DNA of 64,000 bases from Roseovarius albus (GCF_900172335.1 NZ_FWFX01000014.1:40514-104513), one strand, 5' to 3'. Counted from the stretch's first letter, positions 34,888 to 44,880 are shown. Program-made: numbers and translations. Notes: generated by a model from the sequence alone, not told the origin.

Positions 34888-35496
34888 TTACAGTTTCACG
34901 CCCGAGAAGGACATGAAGGCCAAGGCCATCAATCCCGCGGTTATGAAAGTAATACCCAGGCCCTGCAGACCATCCGGCACATCCGAATACTTCAGCTTCT
35001 CGCGCACACCCGCCATCGCAGTGATCGCCAGCGCCCAGCCAAAGCCTGAAGACAGACCATAGGTTGTCGCTTCGGCAAAGTTGTAATCGCGCTCCACCAT
35101 GAACAGCGAGCCACCAAGGATCGCACAGTTCACCGTGATCAGTGGCAAGAAGATCCCCAGCGCGTTGTAAAGCGGCGGGAAGTACTTATCCAAGATCATC
35201 TCAAGGATCTGAACCATCGCCGCGATCACGCCAATGTAGGAAATCAGACCAAGGAAGGTCAGATCAACATCAGGGAACCCGGCCCAGGCCAGCGCGCCGG
35301 GCTTGAGCAGGTAAGTCAAAAGCAGGTTGTTGGTTGGGACCGTAATGGCCTGCACCAACATCACCGAGATGCCCAGACCCAAAGCGGTTGAGATTTTCTT
35401 GGAAACCGCGATGAACGTACACATCCCAAGGAAAAAGCTTAGCGCCAGGTTTTCAACAAAGACGGCCTTTACGGCCAGTGAAAGAAGACCTTCCAT
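34888..35496 (-). CDS. nqrE: Na+-NQR subunit E
   Basis: A 202-residue membrane subunit of six helices. [10 protein letters not shown] (Cys in the third-fourth helix region) and [10 protein letters not shown] hold the Cys residues that, with NqrD, bind the intramembrane iron centre. It begins at the last base of the nqrD stop (TGATG) and is followed by nqrF after 14 bases. Confidence 0.95.
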   Translation of the reverse strand: MEGLLSLAVKAVFVENLALSFFLGMCTFIAVSKKISTALGLGISVMLVQAITVPTNNLLLTYLLKPGALAWAGFPDVDLTFLGLISYIGVIAAMVQILEMILDKYFPPLYNALGIFLPLITVNCAILGGSLFMVERDYNFAEATTYGLSSGFGWALAITAMAGVREKLKYSDVPDGLQGLGITFITAGLMALAFMSFSGVKL

Positions 35497-36149
35497 CAGT
35501 GCGCCTCCACCGTCTGAATTTTATACTCGCGATCTTCGACCTGCGCAGGTTTCCAAGTGCGGAAGCCCCAGATCAAAAGACCAATGATGAAGAAGGCCGA
35601 AGGAGGCAGCAGCAGCATACCGTTAGGCACATACCAGCCACCGTTGTTCACGGTTTCCAGAATGGTGACGCCAAACAGCGAACCCGAACCAAACAGCTCG
35701 CGGAAAAAGCCGACCAGCATCAAGATCAGGCCATAGCCCAGACCGTTGCCGATCCCGTCAATGAACGACGCCACTGGCGGGTTTTTCATGGCAAACGCTT
35801 CCGCACGGCCCATCACGATACAGTTGGTGATGATCAGGCCGACAAAAACCGACAGGGTTTTTGAGATCTGGAAGGCGTAGGCCTTCAGGATCTGGTCCAC
35901 CAGAATCACCAGTGAGGCGATGATCACCATCTGCACGATGATCCGGATCGAACCCGGGATCTGATTGCGCAGCAACGAGATGAACATCGACGCGAACGCC
36001 GTCACAAAGGTCACCGCCAGTGTCATAACAAAGGCCACCTGCAGCGAAGACGTCACCGCAAGCGCCGAACAAATGCCCAGAACCTGCAAGGTGATCGGGT
36101 TATTGTCGACCAGTGGATCGACCAGCATCTCTCTTCTTGTCTGGGACAT
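35496..36149 (-). CDS. nqrD: Na+-NQR subunit D
   Basis: A 217-residue six-helix subunit. [10 protein letters not shown] and [16 protein letters not shown] carry the Cys ligands that pair with those of NqrE. Overlaps nqrC and nqrE by one base at each end. Confidence 0.95.
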   Translation of the reverse strand: MSQTRREMLVDPLVDNNPITLQVLGICSALAVTSSLQVAFVMTLAVTFVTAFASMFISLLRNQIPGSIRIIVQMVIIASLVILVDQILKAYAFQISKTLSVFVGLIITNCIVMGRAEAFAMKNPPVASFIDGIGNGLGYGLILMLVGFFRELFGSGSLFGVTILETVNNGGWYVPNGMLLLPPSAFFIIGLLIWGFRTWKPAQVEDREYKIQTVEAH

Positions 36150-36952
36150 CAGATCTCTCCTGCTTTTAGTTTGGCCAGAAACGGTCCGTAACCTTCGTCG
36201 CCCATCCAGAACTTCACCAGATTGTCGACGCCAACAGACGTCAAAGTCGCCCCTGCCAATGCATCAATATGATAGTCCGGACCAGCGGCTGACGTGGATT
36301 TGGAAACATTGATCTGCAGATCGCCTGCATCATCGCGCAATTTCTTACCACTCCACAGGGCCTTCCAGCGGGGGTTATCCACCTCGGCCCCAAGACCCGG
36401 CGTTTCACCATGCTGGTAGAACTGCAGGCCATAAATATCGTTGCCATTGTTTTCCAGCGCGATAAAACCATACAGCGTCGACCACAGGCCATAGCCGTGA
36501 ATTGGCAAAATCACCTTGTCCAATGCACCATCCGTGTCTTTCAACAAGTAGATCACACGGTACTTGGCCTTGCGACCAATCCCTGCAGGGTCGTCGGTCA
36601 GTGCGACACTCAGTTCTGGATCGTCTGCTGCAGCCAGATCATCAAACGAATTGGCATCAAATTCATCGGTAAACTCACCTGAGGCCAGATCCAGCACGCG
36701 CGGCTCGAACGCAGAAAATGCCTCAGCGACATCGATACCGGGTTCATAAACACCCGCCACCTGCAGAACGTTCACCTGCTTGTCGCGCAGCTTGTTTGCC
36801 TCTTGCACCGGGCGCAAGGATACCGCTGCAAGGCTCACCACCATCGAGGCAAAGAGGCAAAGCGATACCGCAACGATAATGGTCTTACCGACCGAATCCG
36901 GCGAAGCCGCAAGAAAACGGGCAATCGGCCCCTGATTTTGTTGATCAGACAT
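36149..36952 (-). CDS. nqrC: Na+-NQR subunit C, FMN-carrying
   Basis: A 267-residue subunit: one N-terminal helix and a periplasmic FMN-binding domain. The Thr in [15 protein letters not shown] accepts FMN through a phosphoester made by ApbE. An eight-base overlap with nqrB. Confidence 0.95.
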   Translation of the reverse strand: MSDQQNQGPIARFLAASPDSVGKTIIVAVSLCLFASMVVSLAAVSLRPVQEANKLRDKQVNVLQVAGVYEPGIDVAEAFSAFEPRVLDLASGEFTDEFDANSFDDLAAADDPELSVALTDDPAGIGRKAKYRVIYLLKDTDGALDKVILPIHGYGLWSTLYGFIALENNGNDIYGLQFYQHGETPGLGAEVDNPRWKALWSGKKLRDDAGDLQINVSKSTSAAGPDYHIDALAGATLTSVGVDNLVKFWMGDEGYGPFLAKLKAGEI

Positions 36953-38153
36953 GGCGGCGCGCCCTCCGTTTGATATTGGCCTGCACGACGAAATAGTCGA
37001 TCAGCGGCGCAAAGACGTTCCCGAACAAGATGGCCAGCATCATGCCTTCTGGGAAGGCCGGGTTGATCACCCGGATCAGCACCACCATGACACCAATCAG
37101 CGCACCGTAGATATAACGCCCCAGATTGGTGTGGCTGGCAGACACAGGCTCGGTCACCATAAAGACCATGCCAAAGGCATAACCGCCAACAACGATGTGC
37201 CAATAGAACGGCATCGAGAACATCGGATTGCTGTCAGAGCCAATCAGGTTCAGCAGCAAGCTGAAACCAATCGTCCCCGCCAGACAGCCAAGGATCAGGC
37301 GATAGTTGGCAATCCGCGTCGTCAGCAGGAAGGCCAAACCAATCAAACAGGCCAGTGTCGATGTCTCGCCAAAGCTGCCCTGCATGAAGCCAAAGAAGGA
37401 ATCCCACCAGGTCAGACCATTCGCGGCTAGCTGCTGATAGCCCTCAGATGCTGAGACCGACAGTGCAGTCGCACCTGAAAACCCATCAACCGGCGTCCAG
37501 ACCGTGTCGCCTGACATGCTTGCCGGATAGGCAAAGTACAGGAACGCCCGGCCTACAAGTGCCGGGTTAAGGAAGTTTTTGCCGGTGCCACCAAACACCT
37601 CTTTACCGATCACAACCCCGAAAGAGATACCCAAAGCCACCTGCCACAAAGGCGCTGTGGCGGGCATGATCAGCGTGTAGAGCATCGAAGTCACAAGGAA
37701 ACCTTCGTTCACCTCGTGTCCGCGTACAGTGGCAAAGATCACCTCCCATATACCGCCGACAATCAGCGTCGTCAGGTAAATGGGCAGGAAATATAGGAAC
37801 CCATGCGAGAAATTGGCAAACCAGCTGCTTGGATCTTGCGAGATGCCAAAGGCCTGCAAGATACCAATACGCCACCCGGTCGCCGCATCAGGGCCCATCG
37901 CGGCAATCGCCGAGTTGGCCTGATAGCCTGTGTTCCACATGCCGAACAGGATACAAGGAATGGTCGCGATCACGACATAGGTCATGATCCGCTTCATATC
38001 CACGTAAGACCGCGCGTGTGGCGCAGCGGTTGTCACGGTTTTCGGCGTGTAGATGAAGCTTTCAATCATCTCATAGATGGGGAAATACTTCTCGTACTTG
38101 CCACCTTTGGTGAAGTTCGGCTCGATCCGGTCAAAGAAGTTGCGCAAACCCAT
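36945..38153 (-). CDS. nqrB: Na+-NQR subunit B, sodium-channel subunit
   Basis: A 402-residue subunit with ten or so helices that carries FMN on Thr in DGFSGATALS. LNPALVGRAFLYFAYP and GGTGKNFLNPALV are family landmarks. It starts three bases after the nqrA stop. Together with NqrE/D it carries Na+ across the membrane. Confidence 0.95.
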   Translation of the reverse strand: MGLRNFFDRIEPNFTKGGKYEKYFPIYEMIESFIYTPKTVTTAAPHARSYVDMKRIMTYVVIATIPCILFGMWNTGYQANSAIAAMGPDAATGWRIGILQAFGISQDPSSWFANFSHGFLYFLPIYLTTLIVGGIWEVIFATVRGHEVNEGFLVTSMLYTLIMPATAPLWQVALGISFGVVIGKEVFGGTGKNFLNPALVGRAFLYFAYPASMSGDTVWTPVDGFSGATALSVSASEGYQQLAANGLTWWDSFFGFMQGSFGETSTLACLIGLAFLLTTRIANYRLILGCLAGTIGFSLLLNLIGSDSNPMFSMPFYWHIVVGGYAFGMVFMVTEPVSASHTNLGRYIYGALIGVMVVLIRVINPAFPEGMMLAILFGNVFAPLIDYFVVQANIKRRARRHV

Positions 38154-38156
38154 GGC

Positions 38157-39497
38157 TCAACCCTCCTTCTCGATCTTGGTGAGACAATCGCGCAGCGCCA
38201 TCCCGTATTCATATTTCGCAGGGCAAGCAAAACCGACAAGCCCCAGATCTTCTTCGTCCAACTCCAGCGCACCCAGCGCCTGTGCCGTATCAGTGTCCAT
38301 CACCAATAGCGCCCGCAAAAGCTGCGTTGGCAGGTAATCCTGCGGCATCAGCTCTTCGAAAACGCCTGTTGGCACCATCGCACGGCGACCACCGTTCAGG
38401 TTACTAGTCAGCGCATACAGCTTCTTGGAAAACGCCGAGCCCAGAACCGGCTGCACCGAATATTTCGATGGCATTGGACGGATCCAGCCCATCGGGATCT
38501 GATCAGCATCTTCGCGAATGATTGTGACCTGACGGGCGAACCGGCCCAAATAAGCCTCTGGTCCTGCCGCCGCCCGACCACTCAGGATCGATCCGGAAAT
38601 CACCCGCGATGTGGCATCAGCGCCTTCATTCGCTGTCAACTCCTCGGTCGAGGCACCCATGACAGTCCGCACCAAACGCGGATTGCTCGCCTCAGGACCA
38701 CAGATTGCCACAACAACGCTTGGGTCCAGATGACCAGTCTGCATCAGGCGGCCAATGGCAATCACATCCTGATAACCGATGGTCCAAACTTCCTCGTTGC
38801 CTTTTGGGGGTGCTAGAAAGTGAATGTGCGTACCCGCCAGCCCAGCAGGGTGCGGCCCAGAAAATGACGCCGCCTCAACACCCGCCAAATCTCCACCTGG
38901 AACCGAAGCTCCAGCATCATGGCAGACGTAGGTGGTACCATCAGTCAGGGCGGAAATCGCTTTCACACCGGCTGCGAAATCATCGGACGCCGCCGCAATA
39001 ATCGGACCTGCATTCGGCGATAGTGGCTCACTGTCCATCGCAGTCACGAAAATCGATGACGGAACAGATCCAGGCGCAGGCAACTTGGAATAGGGCCGCG
39101 TACGGAACGAGGTCCATAGGCCAGCCGCGCAAAGCTTTGCAGTGACACCTTCACGGCTGTCCGCGTCGCCCACATCGGCAAAGCTCACGCCAGTATCCTC
39201 GGAATCGCTCACTTCGATCACAACGCTTTGCAAAACCCGGCGTGCACCGCGGTTGATTGCAACCACCTTGCCCGACAGCGGGGCGACCATCATCGCCTCT
39301 TCTGCATCCTTGTGACAAAACAGCGGCGTCCCGCGTTTGACCTCATCGCCCTCTTGCACCAGCATCCGTGGCTTGAGGCCCAAATAATCCGCGCCCAAAA
39401 CACCGACATATCGACATTCTGGCCCCGGATGAACTTCTTGCGCGGGGGCGCCGGTAACCGGCAACTCAAGTCCGCGCTTTAACGTGAAAGTTTGCAT
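38157..39497 (-). CDS. nqrA: Na+-NQR subunit A
   Basis: A 446-residue cytoplasmic subunit. The N-terminal barrel (LGADYLGLKPRMLVQEGDEVKRGTPLFCHKD) is the biotin-carrier-like RnfC/NqrA fold; the C-terminal half has VGFACPAKYEYG. ATG 39497; no strong ribosome site. First gene of the six-gene operon. The complex pumps Na+ while reducing ubiquinone. Confidence 0.95.
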   Translation of the reverse strand: MQTFTLKRGLELPVTGAPAQEVHPGPECRYVGVLGADYLGLKPRMLVQEGDEVKRGTPLFCHKDAEEAMMVAPLSGKVVAINRGARRVLQSVVIEVSDSEDTGVSFADVGDADSREGVTAKLCAAGLWTSFRTRPYSKLPAPGSVPSSIFVTAMDSEPLSPNAGPIIAAASDDFAAGVKAISALTDGTTYVCHDAGASVPGGDLAGVEAASFSGPHPAGLAGTHIHFLAPPKGNEEVWTIGYQDVIAIGRLMQTGHLDPSVVVAICGPEASNPRLVRTVMGASTEELTANEGADATSRVISGSILSGRAAAGPEAYLGRFARQVTIIREDADQIPMGWIRPMPSKYSVQPVLGSAFSKKLYALTSNLNGGRRAMVPTGVFEELMPQDYLPTQLLRALLVMDTDTAQALGALELDEEDLGLVGFACPAKYEYGMALRDCLTKIEKEG

Positions 39498-39841
39498 CAA
39501 TTCGCTACTGTTCCCTGCATCCGATTCTGCTTTTGCAGCCTCTTACCCAGTTAACAGCAACAAATCAAATAGCGACAGAACACAATCAATATCCGTCACG
39601 AACTTCATCTGGCTACTTTGTGATACCCATGGCCAATTTACCTGACCAAACCCGATCACCGTCCCTGTCAAACTGTTCCAAAGGCAGTCGTATATAGACA
39701 ATTGATAGCCGTTTGTTAGCGCCAATGATAGACCGCCCAACCGGCAAATGCTCTCTTTGAGCTCAGAAATGAATACAAACTACCCGTCTGGGGCATTTTT
39801 CTTGACTTAGGAAGCCTTATACCGTCCAAAATTGGTTGGCA
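39498..39841. other. nqr upstream region
   Basis: About 340 AT-rich bases that must hold the nqr promoter. No convincing gene is present; one 65-codon frame on the minus strand lacks a ribosome site and reads like noise. No strong palindrome was recognised. Confidence 0.45.
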
Positions 39842-41335
39842 TCACAGGTATCGATCCACCATAGCTTTCAGTGCATCAAGCTTGAGGTCATCAAAATTCA
39901 AAGGATTCGGGTTGGCGGCGCCTTTCTTTTGGCCAAAGTTGCCTCTTTGTCCGCCAGCCTGCTCAACCAACCGGCGTGGAATTGGGCGATCGTAGTGCCC
40001 TCCAACGCTCCAGTCCTGCATCTCCTTGGAGCGGCTGATCCGGGCAATCGATTCTGGAAATTCAGCTCCAATGGTCGGAACCGGGATCAAGACAAACCCA
40101 ACCCGCAATCTGAATTCAGTGATGCTCTTGTTAAAGGATATGTTGACCGGAGCACCAGCCGCCTTCATCGTATCTTTCGCCCAAATACCATCGCCAAAAC
40201 GACCGTCCAGCAAAATCTTGTTTGGCAGAACACTTTCGAAAGCCGCATACAAAATGTCATCACCGAATCCGGCGGTCCCTATGAATTCCTGTGCTGTTTC
40301 CGCTAAGTCTCCTTCGTACATCATGTTCAGGTTGTCGATAACCTTGCCCGCCGGATGTACAAAACTCGTACACTTCACCCCCAGGTCGCGCGCAATCTCC
40401 TGTCCGCTGTCATTGACCGTGTGCACGGTTAAATCCAGCGTAAAGGCGTTGTTTACGCCCAGACCCATAGCCAGAACCGTAACGGCGGGGCTGTCGTATC
40501 CCGCACTAATGCAGGAGGCCGGGTCAAACACCGCCGTACTGCGCGCCGGATCCGCGCCGTTTTCAAACACAGAAGCCAGCACCTGCCTTAAAAAACCGAC
40601 GTAATCCTCATAACGATCATATATCTGCTCGTTCAGACGCAGGCTGAAACGCGGGGACTGCCCCGGAAACAACACCAAATTATGTGCAAAAACTGCATGC
40701 AATTCGACGCTTTCGTATTCAAGGACCTTCGGATCATATCCAAAGAGCCCCGCATCCGTCTGGGCATCATTCACCGCGCGGATCATGTCCGAAGTTTTTG
40801 CGACAAAGCCCTCTCGGATGTCTTCCGGCAGACAGGCCAAAACACCCGCCAATGAATTCGAGGCTGCCAGAGTATTTCGCTCAGCATCATACAGAACGAA
40901 AATACTTTCCAACATATGCGTTGGAGGGGTCAGAACCAAGCAGCCTTCTGGCTTGGAGGTCACGCCCGATCCAAAAACATAGTCCGCATTCTCAAAATCG
41001 AACGCAGCAAACGATGCACTCCATACCCCTTCGAAGATAGAGCTTCCAGCTCGTTCAACTCCGGTGCCGTACCGCAAAGCAGATGTCTCTTCCGACAGAG
41101 TCAATTGCCAGGCTGCCTTGGGCATTTCCGGATCTTGGTTCACAGTGATGTCCTTCGGAAACCTCGGGGCTTTCAAATGTAGAATCGTCGCGTTGGTCGT
41201 TTCAAGCCAGCGTTGCGGCATTGTCTTGGCAAGCGCATCCCGCTTCATGCTTTCCGCATCTGACAGTATATGAGTGAGGTGTTTTTGCTGCCGATATTCT
41301 TTAAATTTTCGGGAAATTTTTCCGACCAATGACAT
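39842..41335 (-). CDS. Asparagine-synthetase-like ATP-pyrophosphatase protein
   Basis: A 497-residue protein. The ATP-binding PP-loop is SAGYDS (residues 277-282), a variant of SGGxDS, followed by the GVKCTSFVH and LLDGRFGDGIW segments that stand in the place of the asparagine-synthetase catalytic motifs. The first 230 residues resemble an AsnB glutaminase domain in LYDAERNTLAASNSLAG, but the N-terminal Cys nucleophile is absent, so glutamine hydrolysis is not expected. ATG 41335 has GGAG seven bases upstream. It may use ATP to activate an unknown carboxylate. No homologue can be named. Confidence 0.65.
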   Translation of the reverse strand: MSLVGKISRKFKEYRQQKHLTHILSDAESMKRDALAKTMPQRWLETTNATILHLKAPRFPKDITVNQDPEMPKAAWQLTLSEETSALRYGTGVERAGSSIFEGVWSASFAAFDFENADYVFGSGVTSKPEGCLVLTPPTHMLESIFVLYDAERNTLAASNSLAGVLACLPEDIREGFVAKTSDMIRAVNDAQTDAGLFGYDPKVLEYESVELHAVFAHNLVLFPGQSPRFSLRLNEQIYDRYEDYVGFLRQVLASVFENGADPARSTAVFDPASCISAGYDSPAVTVLAMGLGVNNAFTLDLTVHTVNDSGQEIARDLGVKCTSFVHPAGKVIDNLNMMYEGDLAETAQEFIGTAGFGDDILYAAFESVLPNKILLDGRFGDGIWAKDTMKAAGAPVNISFNKSITEFRLRVGFVLIPVPTIGAEFPESIARISRSKEMQDWSVGGHYDRPIPRRLVEQAGGQRGNFGQKKGAANPNPLNFDDLKLDALKAMVDRYL

Positions 41336-41479
41336 ATCACCGCTCCAAGACATGGATTCTCAATAATCCATGTCTTTAACGCGATACCTAATCGCTTAAC
41401 AATGCAAGACCGCAAACACCTCTTGTCTTCAAAGAAAAACCAGTATGACGATCTAGACGGCAATCAAATGCCGAATTGC

Positions 41480-41749
41480 TCAACGCGCCCAAAACCGTTT
41501 TGACTTAGGCCTTTGTGCTTTGATGTATTTTCTCAGTTCGGTGTAACCACCAACTTTGACCCCATCGATAAGAATCAATGGTGTCGTCGTGATGTTGTGC
41601 TTGTCTTTGAATGCGTCTGCTTCCCGACGCGTTCTAAGGATGTGCTCTTCAATGTCATACTTGTGGTTGCGCAATAGATCCCGCGCAGCGGTCCCATAAC
41701 CACAGGTATAATTGGGCAGATCCATTCGATAGAGGACAGCTTTCGGCAT
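41480..41749 (-). CDS. Glutaredoxin-family protein with CGYG motif
   Basis: An 89-residue thioredoxin-fold protein: TTTPLILIDGVKVGGYTELRKYI is the cis-Pro and GSH-binding C-terminal part. The active site reads NYTCGYG rather than CPYC, leaving one Cys, like monothiol glutaredoxins (CGFS) but with different partners. ATG 41749 has AAGGGA nine bases upstream; a much longer frame runs through the tRNA and is not coding. Possible roles are deglutathionylation or iron-sulfur handling. Confidence 0.75.
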   Translation of the reverse strand: MPKAVLYRMDLPNYTCGYGTAARDLLRNHKYDIEEHILRTRREADAFKDKHNITTTPLILIDGVKVGGYTELRKYIKAQRPKSKRFWAR

Positions 41750-41892
41750 GCCTGCAATTCCCTTTCGTTGCGCGATTGATAAAATATGCGGATACCAGAT
41801 ACACAAGCCCTGAGCGTTCACATTCACGTTGGGACTGTGCATAGCGTGTTTATGTCTGAAAATACGGAAGGCTGACTTCATTCCAAAATCAG

Positions 41893-41978
41893 TGGTACCC
41901 AAGGCCGGACTCGAACCGGCACGCCCGCAAAGGCGGGGGATTTTGAATCCCCTGCGTCTACCATTCCGCCACTTGGGC
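41893..41978 (-). tRNA. tRNA-Leu (anticodon CAA)
   Basis: An 86-base cloverleaf on the minus strand: acceptor GCCCAAG with CTTGGGT, anticodon loop TTCAAAA (anticodon CAA) in the stem GGGGA/TCCCC, a long variable arm (CCGCCTTTGCGGG), the TTCGAGTCC T-loop, and an encoded CCA end. Reads UUG codons. Confidence 0.97.
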
Positions 41979-42166
41979 ACTGGTGGTCTCTCTATCCAAG
42001 CTGAAACCTGAGGTCCAGCCCTACAATCACCCCATGGCTGATAAATTTGCAATTATTTCGTCGTGCATTGATTGCTCCCGCCGCGACACCATGTTCCCCC
42101 ATCAAACTTGACCCCCGCCGTGGCCCGTGGTCTGTGGCGGGCAATAAAAACAAGTGGATCTGGGAC

Positions 42167-42748
42167 ATGCTCAAGGGCCTCTACGACTGGACAATCCGAA
42201 TGGCCGACCACCCCCGCGCCCTGTGGGTGCTGGCAGGCGTGTCATTTATAGAAAGCTCATTTTTCCCGATCCCCCCCGACATCCTGATGATTCCGATGAT
42301 TCTGGCCCGCCCCAGCCGGGCTTGGCTAATCGCACTCGTCGCATTGGTCTCTTCTGTGCTCGGCGGCCTGCTCGGCTATGCCATCGGGGCCTTTGCCTTT
42401 GAACAAATCGGTCAGCCCATTCTGGAATCGATGGGCAAAGCCGATTCCATGGCCGAATTCAGCACCCGATTCAACGACTTCGGTTTCTGGGCCGTGCTGA
42501 CCGCCGGCATCACGCCCTTCCCGTACAAAGTCATCACCATAATGTCGGGTTGGACCGGCATGCCGCTGATGACCTTTGTCGCCACCTCCATCCTTGCCCG
42601 TGGCATCCGCTTCTTTCTTGTCGCGGGTCTTTTGTGGAAATTCGGCGAGCCGATCCGGGAGTTCATTGAAAAGCGCCTTGGCCTGATGTTCACGCTGTTC
42701 ATTATTCTGCTGATCGGCGGCTTCTATCTGGTGAGGCACATGGGATGA
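42167..42748 (+). CDS. YqaA/DedA-family membrane protein
   Basis: A 193-residue protein with about five helices and the family motifs FIESSFFPIPPD and ITPFPYKVITIMSGW. DedA-type proteins are lipid or ion transporters of the SNARE-associated/VTT class. ATG 42167 gives the conserved length; the longer frame begins in noncoding sequence. Overlaps dsbB by four bases. Confidence 0.85.
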   Translation: MLKGLYDWTIRMADHPRALWVLAGVSFIESSFFPIPPDILMIPMILARPSRAWLIALVALVSSVLGGLLGYAIGAFAFEQIGQPILESMGKADSMAEFSTRFNDFGFWAVLTAGITPFPYKVITIMSGWTGMPLMTFVATSILARGIRFFLVAGLLWKFGEPIREFIEKRLGLMFTLFIILLIGGFYLVRHMG

Positions 42749-43206
42749 TCACGCAACGCACTCTGATCTTTCTGGCCACGGCTGGTTCTGCCCTCACCCT
42801 CGCCATGGCGTTCGGGTTCCAGCACATCGGCGGCATGGCCCCGTGCAAGCTGTGCCTGTGGCAGCGCTGGCCCCACGCCGCTGCCATCGCTATCGGTGCC
42901 ATCGCCCTGGCCCTGCCCGCGCGCCTCTTGTGCTGGCTCGGCGCGCTTGCTGCACTGACCACCGCTGCCTTCGGCGGCTACCACACCGGTGTCGAGCGCG
43001 GCTGGTGGGAAGGCCCAGCCACATGCACCTCTGCAGGCACCTCCGGCCTGACCTCCGATGAACTGTTTGATCAGATCATGGCCGCGCCAGTTATCCGCTG
43101 TGACGAGGTTCCGTGGGAGCTCTTCACCCTGTCAATGGCGAGCTGGAACATGCTCCTGTCACTGGGGCTTGCCGCACTCTGGATTATGGCCGCACGCCGC
43201 GCCTAA
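42745..43206 (+). CDS. DsbB-like disulfide bond formation protein
   Basis: A 153-residue, four-helix quinone-linked oxidase. The first Cys pair is PCKLCLWQRWPH (CxxC); the second pair, in the periplasmic loop, is CTSAGTS and VIRCDEVPW. It re-oxidises DsbA. The start overlaps the previous gene (ATGA). Its stop overlaps the end of the convergent LysR gene by four bases. Confidence 0.9.
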   Translation: MITQRTLIFLATAGSALTLAMAFGFQHIGGMAPCKLCLWQRWPHAAAIAIGAIALALPARLLCWLGALAALTTAAFGGYHTGVERGWWEGPATCTSAGTSGLTSDELFDQIMAAPVIRCDEVPWELFTLSMASWNMLLSLGLAALWIMAARRA

Positions 43207-44078
43207 TCGGCCCTGGCCACTGACAACAGCCACCGGTACACCACCTCTGCCGCCGCGCTGCGTTTGCTGCGCCGCGCAGCCAACAGATAAAAATCCTTGT
43301 CACTCTCCAACACCTCGGGCCGCACCTGTACGAGTCGCCCCGCCTCCAGATCCCGCGCCACCAGGAACCGGCTGACCAGCGCTACCCCCTGCCCCGAAAT
43401 CGCCGCATCAATCGCCAGCGACGTCTGGCTCAACCGCAAACCACGTTCATTCTGGCAAACCAAACCGAACGCGCCCAAAAACACCGGCCACAGATCATGC
43501 GCATCGTGCAGCTTCGGCAACCCGGATAACACCTCTGCCGACAAGGGCAAGGCTTGCCCCTCAACCACCTGCGGAGCCGCCACGGCAATCACCTTTTGCG
43601 CAAACATCAGGCTCGCCTCAACCCCTGACCCAAAGGGCGGATTTGCATAGCGCACCGCCAGATCAATGCCATCGCTGTGAAAGCTAGATACTTGTTCAGT
43701 CGCCACCACTCGCAGGTCAACGTCAGGATGGGCCTGCGAAAACGCCGACAGATTGGGGATCAACCATTTCGCCGCAAAGGTCGGCGTTACGCTGATTAGC
43801 ACCTTTTCCGGCTGCGGCTTTACCATCAGCGTCGCCTCACGCAGCGCATCGAACGCACTTTGCACCCGCGCATGATAAGCCCGCCCGGCCGGGGTAAAGG
43901 CCAAGCCTTTGGGCAGTCGCTCAAACAGTGGCAGGCCCAAATGCGCCTCCAGCGCGCGCACCTGCTGCGCCACCGCCCCCTGTGTCACGCCCAGCGCATC
44001 AGCCGCTGCACGAAAGTTCAGATGCTGACCCGAGGCCGCAAAGGCCCGCAGTCCATTTAAAGGGGGAAGGTCATCCAT
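43203..44078 (-). CDS. LysR-family regulator (GcvA-like)
   Basis: A 291-residue regulator: a winged helix in residues 1-60 (LNFRAAADALGVTQGAVAQQVRALE) and a substrate-binding domain. The DLPPLNGLRAF N-terminus is typical of the GcvA group. It is divergent from the SDR gene and probably controls it. The effector is unknown. Confidence 0.9.
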   Translation of the reverse strand: MDDLPPLNGLRAFAASGQHLNFRAAADALGVTQGAVAQQVRALEAHLGLPLFERLPKGLAFTPAGRAYHARVQSAFDALREATLMVKPQPEKVLISVTPTFAAKWLIPNLSAFSQAHPDVDLRVVATEQVSSFHSDGIDLAVRYANPPFGSGVEASLMFAQKVIAVAAPQVVEGQALPLSAEVLSGLPKLHDAHDLWPVFLGAFGLVCQNERGLRLSQTSLAIDAAISGQGVALVSRFLVARDLEAGRLVQVRPEVLESDKDFYLLAARRSKRSAAAEVVYRWLLSVARAD

Positions 44079-44175
44079 ATGGCAATAATATTTCTACAGT
44101 CATGTCACATCAATTCTGACGCGAAATTCCACAAACATCAAATTATATTAACTTTAACATCGAAAGGACCTCATC
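44079..44175. promoter_or_regulatory. Divergent LysR/SDR promoter region
   Basis: A 97-base AT-rich gap between the LysR and SDR starts. LysR sites of the form T-N11-A occur, but they are common by chance, so no single operator is named. AAAGGA six to nine bases before the SDR start is its ribosome site. Confidence 0.45.
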
Positions 44176-44880
44176 ATGTCAGTAGAAAAAGTCGCCCTCA
44201 TCACCGCAGGAGGCAGCGGCCTTGGCGCCGCAGCTGCCCGTCGTCTCGCCGCCGATGGCTATCGCGTTGGCATCCTGTCCTCTTCCGGCAAGGGCGAGGC
44301 TCTGGGCCAAGAGCTCGGCGGCTTTGGCGTCACCGGGTCCAACCTCGTCCCTGATGACCTCACGGCATTGGTCGAAGGTGCTAAATCCCGCTGGGGCCGT
44401 GTTGATGTCCTGGTCAACTCCGCCGGCCACGGGCCCAAGGGCGAGGTCCTCGACATCTCAGATGACGAGTGGCATTCCGGCATGGACTATTACCTGCTGA
44501 ACGTGATCCGTCCGACCCGCTTGGTCACGCCCCTGATGCAAGAGCAAGGCAGCGGCTCGATCATCAACATCTCGACCTTCGCCGCGTTCGAGCCTGATCC
44601 GCTGTTCCCAACGTCGGGCGTATTTCGCGCTGGCCTTGCAGCCTTTTCCAAACTCTATGCCGATAAATACGCCGCCCATGGCATCCGTATGAACAACGTC
44701 CTGCCCGGTTTTATCGACAGCCTGCCCGCAACCGAAGACCGCAAGGCGCGCATCCCCATGGGCCGCTACGGCAACGTGACCGAGGTTTCCTCGCTGATTT
44801 CATGGCTCGCCTCAGGTGACGGCGCCTATATGACCGGCCAGAACCTGCGCGTTGACGGGGGGCTAACCCGTGCTGTCTGA
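44176..44880 (+). CDS. SDR-family protein lacking the catalytic Tyr and Lys
   Basis: A 234-residue short-chain dehydrogenase fold with cofactor motif TAGGSGLG (residues 10-17), NSAGHG and IINISTF. At the usual YxxxK site it has Ser147 and Arg151 (TSGVFRAGL), so the normal proton relay is missing. The gene is intact, so it is probably a working protein with altered chemistry, or a binding protein. Overlaps the following small gene by 11 bases. Confidence 0.85.
   Translation: MSVEKVALITAGGSGLGAAAARRLAADGYRVGILSSSGKGEALGQELGGFGVTGSNLVPDDLTALVEGAKSRWGRVDVLVNSAGHGPKGEVLDISDDEWHSGMDYYLLNVIRPTRLVTPLMQEQGSGSIINISTFAAFEPDPLFPTSGVFRAGLAAFSKLYADKYAAHGIRMNNVLPGFIDSLPATEDRKARIPMGRYGNVTEVSSLISWLASGDGAYMTGQNLRVDGGLTRAV

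Noticed and set aside
33650..39497. Considered as an Rnf complex rather than Nqr
   Set aside because: The order A-B-C-D-E-F, FMN-Thr motifs and the ferredoxin-reductase NqrF are those of Na+-NQR; no RnfB-type ferredoxin subunit is present.
39543..39740. 65-codon frame upstream of nqrA
   Set aside because: No ribosome site, no recognisable features; probably part of the promoter region.
41750..42052. Upstream extension of the glutaredoxin frame
   Set aside because: It runs through the tRNA-Leu gene on the same strand, so it is not coding.
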